A DNA stretch of 64,000 nt from Amphiura filiformis (Eukaryota; Echinodermata; Ophiuroidea; Amphilepidida; Amphiuridae), in NCBI RefSeq assembly GCF_039555335.1, contig NC_092639.1, forward strand, positions 34,949,293-35,013,292. Direction: 5' to 3'. The notes under the pieces were generated by a model. That model worked only from the letters and a program-made list of their open reading frames with translations. It was not told where the DNA came from and did not search any database. Positions 56,790-64,000 of this stretch are shown here, in pieces. Within the stretch, counting starts at the first letter, position 1; each line of letters begins with the position of its first letter. A program made the position numbers and the translations under genes.

Positions 56790-57650
56790 CTCCAAAATGC
56801 CAAAAAGGTATGACCACCCGGAAATGAAAGAAAAAAGTAAAGTATTACAATAAAAATATTTTCTCACTTGGGGTTGACACTCATCATAAAACACAGGTCA
56901 ATATTCATATGGGTCCTTTTCATACTCAAAATGCCAAGAAGGTATGTCCCCCTGAGTGGTGTCAAATGAAAGAGAAATAAAAAATCCCTTTCAAAGGGAT
57001 GAGCAGCGACAAAGTTCATCATTTGGCTATACAGGGCACAAATTTAGAGTAATCTTTGTTGCACGAAACCACTGAAGTGTGAAGTTTTGTGTGATATCAT
57101 CATTGTAGTAATACCCTCAGCTCGCACCAAATTCGCGCCCCACACCCCACTCCGCATCTACATCCACACACACCCCACCAACAAAGGCATGGACCGTTGA
57201 CACATCCCGACAAACATTGACTTACACATACCAAAAATTTTCACAAAGCTGCATAAAGGGAACAATATTTGATATTATATGTAATTTTAAAGTCAATCCA
57301 TATCCAATAGGAATTAGGAAAACGATTTCCCAACCGGGGGTTACACTCCTCATAAGACCCGGGTCAATATTCATATTTTGGGTCCCTTTCATATCTCGAA
57401 ATGCTAACAAGGTATAACCCCCCAGTGGTGTCAAATAAAAGAGAAAAAAGTAAAGAATATAATAAAATATTTTCCCCACCAGGGGTGACACTCCTCATAA
57501 GACCTGGTCATTAGTCCTATTTTTGGGTCCTTTTCATATATGTCGAACTGCTAAGAAGGTATGACCCCCTGGGTGGCGTCAAATGAAAGAGAAAAAAGTG
57601 AAGAATACAATGAAAATATTCCTTACTGGGGGTGACACTCCTCATGTCTG
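56790..57650. repeat. Diverged tandem repeat, unit about 130-150 bp
   Basis: Units share ATGCCAAGAAGGTATGNCCC, then GTGTCAAATGAAAGAGAAA, then ATATTTTCCCCACYAGGGG, TGACACTCCTCATAAGACC and GGGTCCTTTTCATA. Copies are readable at about 56795-56935, 56936-57000 (partial), 57335-57415, 57416-57545 and 57546-57650. The first and last groups are separated by about 300 bp of unrelated sequence. Confidence 0.75.
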
Positions 57651-57859
57651 AAACATGTAACAGGGGTTGGTACACTACAATATACTGCCAAAACACCATG
57701 GTTCAGCTCTGGTGCGGTAACCGCTCTAGCTATTGTCAAGGTCCGTGAGTCAAAGTATTGTCAAAAATATTGCAAATTAGTAGAAATATGTACGTAATGT
57801 CACCAAGAATCACATTAAGATTGTTGGATTTTCATGAAATGGTAATTTTGAAAATGATA

Positions 57860-58475
57860 CAATGTCTACCCCTATTCCAGAAAAATACAGAACTAATTTT
57901 TTTGAATAAAAAAATATCCTGTTTTGCCAAATGCAACATAGCTAAATCCTAATCCTTTAGTTAGTCCTAACTAGTGCAATGAAAGTCAACTTTAAATATT
58001 TAGCCAATTTTTGGAAATAAGGGCCAAAAACATGCGTTTTTAGGGTGTTTTTCGTATACTGTGACAATCAAGCCCAAAGACTTGTACTAAGACTAATTTT
58101 AGATTATGCATTTTAATTTTGGGAAAAAACATGTTTCATTGTTATAACCAACCAATCAGCAACCATTTAATTAAAGTAACGCAAAAAAGTGAAAATTAGC
58201 AAAATTTCGGCACATACTCAAGATTTTGAATGCTTAGACTTGTTCCAAGTCTGTGATTTTTGTGACTCGGTTGTCAGAAAACATGCCAAAAATGCATGTT
58301 TTGGCTCTTTTTTCCAGAAATTAGTAAAATAGTGAACTGTTTCTTTTATCTCCAGTTAGGACTAAATGAATAATTAGGATTGAGCTATGTTTCATTTGAC
58401 AGAACTTGATAATATTTTTTTAGAAATTTTTAATCACAAAAATTAGTGCTATATTTTTCTGGAATGGGGAGTAGC
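57860..58475. repeat. 616-bp foldback element
   Basis: CTACCCCTATTCCAGAAAAA near 57868 mirrors TTTTTCTGGAATGGGGAGTA near 58454. Inner arms around 57925-57972 (CATAGCTAAATCCTAAT, AGTTAGTCCTAACT) pair with 58352-58400, and AAAAACATGCGTTTTT at 58025 with AACATGCCAAAAATGCATGT at 58282. Confidence 0.75.
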
Positions 58476-58974
58476 TGTTGGAATTTACAATGTGGTACTA
58501 GTAGAACTAGAAGTATGTTATAGCTTGCAGCAAATCAAATCATAGGGGCTATGAACCAGCTAGTGGCAAGCAAGCAAGCAAGCCTGTAAATGTCAGGCAA
58601 TTAACCTATTTGAGATTGGAAAGAAAATGTCAATGTTAGAAAAGGTCATAGAAATGTTAAGTGCAGTTAGGATCCCATAATTAGGTTTCAAGGGGTACAT
58701 TTCAGTTGTGGTCTGAGCAATTTGGCATCTTTTGTTTTTCCTCTTCAGCCAAATAGGGGGAATGATTTTGCTATACCTGAACAGACCTTGTAATCACTCC
58801 TCTGTCCACGGGTGGCTATACAATATTATCTATTATATTATATTACAATTTTATTAGGCTAATAGTAGGGGTCACTAGGGGACCCATGGGAAAGCCTAAA
58901 GTAACTAGAATTACACAGTTTGTAATTAAGGTGGCCCCAAACAAAGGTGTGTTAATAAGACAGGTTTGTAAACT
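58476..58974. other. Intron 3 DNA, partial dispersed repeat
   Basis: 58905-58950 carries GTAATTAAGGTGGCCCCAAA, the same segment that precedes both Helitron copies at 52120 and 53690, so all three loci share one old host repeat. No gene. Confidence 0.6.
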
Positions 58975-59231
58975 ACAAATAATATGCCAATAAGCTCATT
59001 AATATGCAAATAAAATGACAAAAAAATACAGCACATCAGGCCACACCAAGTTAGAAATTGATCGGTTATTGTGTTTAAGCTGCAGAGCGGATTAATGAAA
59101 ATGTAGGTAAAATATACAAATCAGCTCATTAATATTCATAAATTGCAAATAACATGACACAGAACTATACAGCACATCAGGCCACCATATCCACTCAAAA
59201 TACCAAGTTAAAAGTTGATCAGTTATTGCGT

Positions 59232-59590
59232 TTAAAGGGGCATTTCGTGATCCACAGCTTCATCCCCCCACTTTTCTCAAAAAAGTTGAGATTTTTATCT
59301 CACTGGAAACCTCTGGCTACATAATGTTTATGTACAAAATATTTCTTGCAGATTAATTTGTTTTGCAAAGATATCGTGAAATTTGAATTTCGTTCTGGTG
59401 CACCAGAACCAGAGCACCAGAACGAAATTACAACGCATTGACTATGGAGCAGTGTAATACACATAATCATGCATAACTCGCAAACGCAAAATCGGAATCA
59501 ACTGAAATTTTGGGAATAGGCTTTTTTCGTGGATATGTACTGAAAAATGTCATAAAAAGAGGATGCTAGGATCACGAAACACTCTTTTAA
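59232..59590. mobile_element. TTAA-flanked MITE inside the tandem array
   Basis: The array word GCGTTTAAGCTGCAG is split into GCGTTTAA and TTTAAGCTGCAG by 59236-59586 (351 bp). The ends are AGGGGCATTTCGTGATCC and GGATCACGAAACACTCT. The duplication is TTAA, or TTTAA. A hairpin of GTTCTGGTGC and GCACCAGAAC lies inside, at about 59391-59421. Non-coding. Confidence 0.88.
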
Positions 59591-59879
59591 GCTGCAGAGC
59601 GGATTAATGAAAATGTAGGCAAAATATACAAATAAGCTCATTAATATTCATAAGTATGCCAATAACATGACACAAAACTATACACAGCACGTCAGGCCAC
59701 CATATCCAATCACCAAACCAAGTTTGAAGTTGGTTGGTTATTGCGTTTAAGCTGCAGAGTGGATTAATGAAAAGGTAGGCAAAATATGCAAATAAGCTCA
59801 TTAATATTTAAGCTAATAACATGACACAAAACTATACTGCACATCAGGCCACCATATCCAATCACCAACCCAAGTTTGA

Positions 59880-60018
59880 TATAATATTGGATGGCTGAGC
59901 ATGATACATAACATATCGGATGAGTCATAAAAATATCGGACGAGCCAACGGCGAGTTCGATATTTGTATGACGAATCCGATATGTTATGGTATCATGCGA
60001 AATAAGCCATCCAATATT
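59880..60018. mobile_element. Palindromic MITE inside the tandem array
   Basis: ATAATATTGGATGGCT on the left mirrors AGCCATCCAATATTAT on the right. Inner words GCATGATACATAACATATCG and its inverse also pair, so the element is nearly all hairpin. It interrupts the array unit after CAAGTTTGAT. Confidence 0.8.
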
Positions 60019-60145
60019 ATCATTATTAGGTTTACTTAACTCCTAATAACCCTGAAAACATAATAATGAAATTGATCGGTTATTGTGTTTAAGCTGCAGA
60101 TTGGATTAATGAAAATGTAAGCAAACTAAGCCCATTAATATTCAT

Positions 60146-61753
60146 AAATAAAGGGGGGAGAACTTGGGATCATGTTATAAGTAGGGATAACCATCAAAAT
60201 TTCATGTTGCCCCTATTGCTACAAAAGATTGTTTTCTGGAAAGAACTCATCAACAGAAGTATTTTGGTGGTTAAATGGTAAAAATCCGTCAAAACCTTTT
60301 CGAATTATGAATTTTCAAAGTTTCCCATTCTGACCGGTCATTGGAACGAAATAAAATGACCAAGTCCAAAATAGCAATTGGGAGCAAAATTGGCATAAGC
60401 ATAATATTTACCTTTATATATTTCTTTATTTTAACATAAAACATATATGGAAACATGAAACAAGCATATTGTGAAAGTATCAAAGGGGTTTCTTATAAAA
60501 TGGCACTTTACTAGTCAATGGCATAAATTATTTTTTCAAACTGAGGCATTGAAATCATGCATTTAGAGAACATTTGCTAAAAATCATCCAAGATGGCCGA
60601 TATGGCACAAAATCAAAATTGTACTAGTCCAGGTGAATTTTTGTTCACAACCAAAAATGTCAATGTTATTGGGTATAATATGACCAATTAGTAGGTGTAT
60701 GCAAACAAAATCTTAAGTGCCATTGAAGCTCATTGACTCATTCACAACAATAAAGGTTATCCACTTCATGTGTGACTTCTAACAAAAGGCGCTGGTTCCC
60801 GTAGTATTCTTCATTCAAATCAATTCAATGCATGACCTCGGAGTTACCTGCATGACTTTCGCGGGCTATTTTGAAACAGTTATGGTTGCACATTCAGGTA
60901 CTTCTTTTGAGGGCGTATTACACTAAATCACTGCGCGAAAGGTGCAATGGTGATGAGTTCCGGTTAAACGTATATGGCTACATGAGACAATGTGGTGTCC
61001 TTAGGGACCATGTTCTTCGTGAGGTTGGCATGTTCTGATTTAAATGAAAGATGCTAACCTATTAATGACTAAAATAGATATGAAATTATACAAATCGATT
61101 TCACAAGAAAAGTAGGCCCTGTCCGAATTACTGCTAACTGAACAAGTTTTAATGCTAGTTTTGGCGTTGAAATAGTGGCGTCGCTTTTCAACATTTTTTA
61201 ATAAAAAACTGAACCCGTAAAGTTCCCCAAAATTGAAGCTTAAATGATATTTCAGTCCTTAATTAATACAGGGATGACGTTAAAAAGTGAAAAATATTGT
61301 CACGCCTGGTAGAAAACGCCGTTTAAAAAAGGTGATTTTTACGTGCTTTTCAATGGAGAAGTTATTTGGTGGTTTACGCCCTTGAAAGTGATAGCCAGCA
61401 AGGTATAGCCAGCAGCAAGTTGTAGATGATATAGGCCTAAATATAAGAAAACGTTTAGGGTTGAGATCAGGTGAAAAATACATTGAATGAGCACGAAACT
61501 TCACATTTATGTTCAGAAAGGTGTCTTCTTAACATGATTCGAAAGGAGTATGGAAATTCCAAAGGGAAGCTGGTGATTTAATTTGTAACTTGAGATCTAC
61601 TTGTTCAATTTTTTAACCTTTTTACAGAGGGTATGATAGAGGTATTACTGGCAACTCCAGAGCATAGGAATAATTTTTCCTTTCTGGGAACTATTGACCA
61701 AATTGCAGCAAATCAGGAAATTTCTGCCATTTTCAACAGTGTGTTTATCACTA
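60146..61753. other. Intron 3 DNA, no gene
   Basis: Begins where the array unit breaks off at a GGGGGG-rich junction. About 1.6 kb with no bounded repeat or credible exon. Confidence 0.45.
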
Positions 61754-62053
61754 TTAACCCTAACCCTACCCATGGTTTTTGTGCTATCGGAAGGGAAAGA
61801 AGGAACGAAGAAGGAGAGAAGATGAAGACGAAAGTCACTTGGCACCCCCGGGAATCGAACCTCGGACCCCTCGCATGCCACGCAGAAGATCCCTAGCATG
61901 TAGCTACACAGGTGACGTTGGCCCGCCAACGATTCCCTGGGTATATATGACTTGGTCTGATTAAGTCATCAAGTCCGTGGAATGCATGCACGCAGAGCGG
62001 TTTTAATAGTGAGCTTTAGTCAGTTTAGTGAGTCCTAGTTGGGTTAGGGTTAA
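61754..62053 (-). mobile_element. 300-bp element with telomere-like inverted ends, copy 1
   Basis: Starts AACCCTAACCCTACCC and ends GTTGGGTTAGGGTTAA. On the - strand it contains a tRNA-like segment with B box GAGGTTCGATTCCCG and a weak box A (TGTAGCTACATGCTAGGG), followed by a pyrimidine-rich strip. It looks like a SINE whose two ends both carry TTAGGG-like repeats. Confidence 0.75.
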
Positions 62054-62072
62054 GGAGGCATATGGGAGGGGC

Positions 62073-62362
62073 AACCCTAACCCTACCCGTGGTTTTTGTG
62101 CTATCGGAAGGGAAAGAAGGAACGAAAAAGGAGAGAAGATGAAGAAGAAAGTCACTTGGCACCCCCGAATCGAACCTCGGACCCCTCGCATGCCACGCAG
62201 AAGATCCCCAGCATGTAGCTACAAAGGTGGCGTTGGCCCGCCAACGATTCCCTGGGTATATATGACTTGGTCTGATTAAGCGTCATCAAGTCCCGTGGAA
62301 TGCATGCACACAGAGCGGTTTTAATAGTGAGCTTTAGTGAGTCCTAGTTGGGTTAGGGTTAA
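62073..62362 (-). mobile_element. 290-bp element with telomere-like inverted ends, copy 2
   Basis: Direct repeat of the unit at 61754, near-identical throughout (same purine-rich strip, B box and GATTCCCTGGGTATATATGA word) apart from small indels. It is separated from copy 1 by only 19 bp. It ends GGGTTAGGGTTAA at 62350-62362. Confidence 0.8.
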
Positions 62363-63129
62363 AGGTAACCCGATCCTTGCTGGGGTATAAAAAATAGCAT
62401 TTTGAGGCACCAATATGAGTATTAGAGAACACAAATTGACAATTACACATGAAAATTAGAAAATAATGTGCAATTTGGCAGTCACTTCATTTATTTTCTG
62501 TCACTTCTTAAGATTTTCTGGGAACTGCGTTCCCGCGTTACTGCCTTTTTCTATGCCCTGGGCAACTCTGCCAAAGTACAGCTCAGTAGGCCAAGTTTTT
62601 CACCTGATCTTATTGATCTGAATATTTTGTGTCATTCTTGAGCAGTGCTGAACTGAGCCACTGGCAATTAAGCGCTTTGTGGCGATGGACCAATTTTAAC
62701 TCACACTTACAGGAAAAGAAATAAGTATTGAAAATGAATTCAATGAAGTATTGAAAATATTGAAAAATAAAAGAATGAGCTTGATTTAGAAATATCGGTG
62801 CAAGCTGTGCACAGCTGAGCTCCCTGCATGTCTATGGGAGTGTTCTAATCAAGTTGATGGTTCATTGGTCATCCCTATTATAAGATCTTACATTATGGCA
62901 TTAAAATCGAAGTTTACAATGTGAACAAATTAGTTATGTATGTGCCCCAATTCCTTTAGGGTTGATAGAAGGCTTAGGAGCAATAAAGCATTTGGGGCAG
63001 GCATGGGAGTTCTAAAAACAACAAAAACTTCGCCCGCTAATGAGATGAAAAAAATGGAAAAGAAAAAAATTGCTTCCCTGGTGTGTTTAAAAAAAATTAT
63101 TTAAAATTGAAAAAACAACATCACCACAA
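62363..63129. other. Intron 3 DNA, no gene
   Basis: No bounded feature recognised. Confidence 0.45.
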
Positions 63130-63225
63130 AACTAGTACAGCCCTTAAAAATACCAGGCCCTGTCGCCCTACCAAGTTTGAAGTTGAAAGGTGATTGCGTT
63201 GAAGCTGCAAAGTGAATTAATGATT
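63130..63225. repeat. Diverged single unit of the 157-bp repeat
   Basis: CACAAAACTAGTACAGC, CTACCAAGTTTGAAGTTGAA and GATTGCGTTGAAGCTGCAAA follow the order of the array at 58975-60145, with more substitutions. Confidence 0.65.
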
Positions 63226-64000
63226 TTGCTTGCATCCCACTTGATGCGGATAGCCCAATGTTTTAAAACAAGTCTTCAACACTCAACATTTTTGTTCCGT
63301 ATATTTTGGAGAAACCCATCTCTGTCACCGGGCTCCCTCATCAGTGGGTGGTAGCTGAATGGTGACTGGTTGATCTTCAACCCAATGTGGAAGTTAGTGG
63401 AGTCCTAGGTATTTCCAGTTGAAAATCATTTAGTCTTGAGAGTTCACAGCCTCTGTCCCTATTTAGGATGGGGTTTGTCTCTTTCTTTATGCAAATTGCC
63501 TCCCTCACTTAACATTGAGCAAACCTTTGCATTAAGGTATGTGCTTGCTTTCCAGCTGTTGTCCGTCTCTAAAGCCATGTTCAGACGTGGGTACTAGTCG
63601 GCGTAAATTTACACCGGCATTCCAAAGAATTTACTTAATTTTACATGCACGCGTTCACACCCGCTTACTCCGACTACTTTACCACGGGCTCGCAGACAAA
63701 TTTAACACAACCTTCGCAGGGGACCATTGAATACTCGGAGTAACTTCTGGAAGTAGGCCTAAAGTGGCAGTGCTGCATACATGTCGTTGCTTTCAACAAG
63801 TGGCACGAGTTCCAATATGATTGGGTATCATCGAAACGCCCAAACGAAATTTGTTTATTTATTGATCAAAACAAATTGCTGCTGACCACTGACAGTGTTT
63901 TACTTTTTTTTGTCAGCCGCAATTTGTTCTTCTGTTTTTTAATTTTTTTTCAACATTTTTATACTACTAATTTCTCGACGCCTACCCTTTGCATCACTAC

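Larger units (their letters stand above)
58975..60145. repeat. 157-bp tandem array interrupted by two MITEs
   Basis: Units run TTAAGCTGCAGAGCGGATTA, then GCAAATAAGCTCATTAATAT, ACATGACACAAAACTATAC, CAGCACATCAGGCCACCATA and AAGTTGATCGGTTATTGCGT. Full spacing from 59079 to the interrupting element is about 157 bp, and again 59587-59745. About four to five units are present. A diverged unit recurs at 63130-63225, and a unit is split by the Helitron at 53757. Confidence 0.85.
44560..64000 (+). other. CSTF3 intron 3 (continues past window)
   Basis: At least 19.4 kb. I looked for the next HAT-repeat exon and found none. 44560-47760 has no bounded feature; the remainder is a patchwork of foldback elements, duplicated segments, a Helitron and the minisatellite-like array listed below. 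63230-64000 has nothing recognisable. Confidence 0.6.

Noticed and set aside
61633..62279. Overlapping 60-94 codon frames with WHPR and EPRTPRMPRR-like repeats
   Set aside because: These are translations of the two tandem SINE-like units, not genes.
61754..62362. Interstitial telomere array
   Set aside because: Each TTAGGG-like stretch is only two repeats long and always sits at the ends of the 290-300 bp unit, so it is part of the element rather than a telomeric array.

Overview
This is a eukaryotic genomic window: AT-rich, intron-rich and full of non-autonomous transposons. It carries two recognisable protein-coding genes, both on the + strand and head to tail. Cyclin D is complete, with five coding exons (3049-23110). 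CSTF3, the 77-kDa subunit of cleavage stimulation factor, is 5'-partial, with coding exons 1-3 (37234-44559) and the rest beyond the right edge. A single D-type cyclin of vertebrate-like layout, Helitrons, hAT and TTAA-type miniature elements, tRNA-derived SINEs and a frequent AGGCCTA word together suggest a marine invertebrate deuterostome. An echinoderm is my best guess and a hemichordate is possible; the species cannot be told from sequence alone.

Layout. 1-2560: AT-rich, repeat-laden upstream DNA. 2560-3048: cyclin D promoter/5' UTR candidate with two CACGTG E-boxes and a TCF-like site. 3049-23110: cyclin D, exons spread over 20 kb with introns of 1.4, 2.0, 4.2 and 11.5 kb; introns 3 and 4 carry TIR elements with intact target-site duplications. 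23111 to about 25130: probable long AT-rich 3' UTR with a good poly(A) signal. 25130-37233: intergenic DNA made largely of DNA-transposon remnants, including a 1.9-kb TTAA-flanked element that ends about 400 bp before the CSTF3 start codon. 37234-64000: CSTF3 exons 1-3 and long introns. Intron 1 holds an array of related TIR elements, a 1.1-kb TIR element, a 0.93-kb hAT element and a SINE next to the exon 2 acceptor. Intron 3 (at least 19.4 kb) holds a partial segmental duplication, a Helitron, several large foldback elements and a minisatellite-like array interrupted by MITEs.

Functionally the two genes are unrelated: cyclin D drives G1/S entry through CDK4/6 and Rb, and CSTF3 is a core factor of mRNA 3'-end cleavage. 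Nothing in the sequence suggests co-regulation. No bacterial-type operons, CRISPR arrays, rRNA genes or intact transposase/reverse-transcriptase ORFs were seen. Nearly all open frames longer than 60 codons outside the listed exons look like chance frames in AT-rich or repeat DNA. The interest of the window lies in its mobile-element record: many termini and target-site duplications can be read to the base, and three insertions can be compared with an unoccupied copy of the same site elsewhere in the window.
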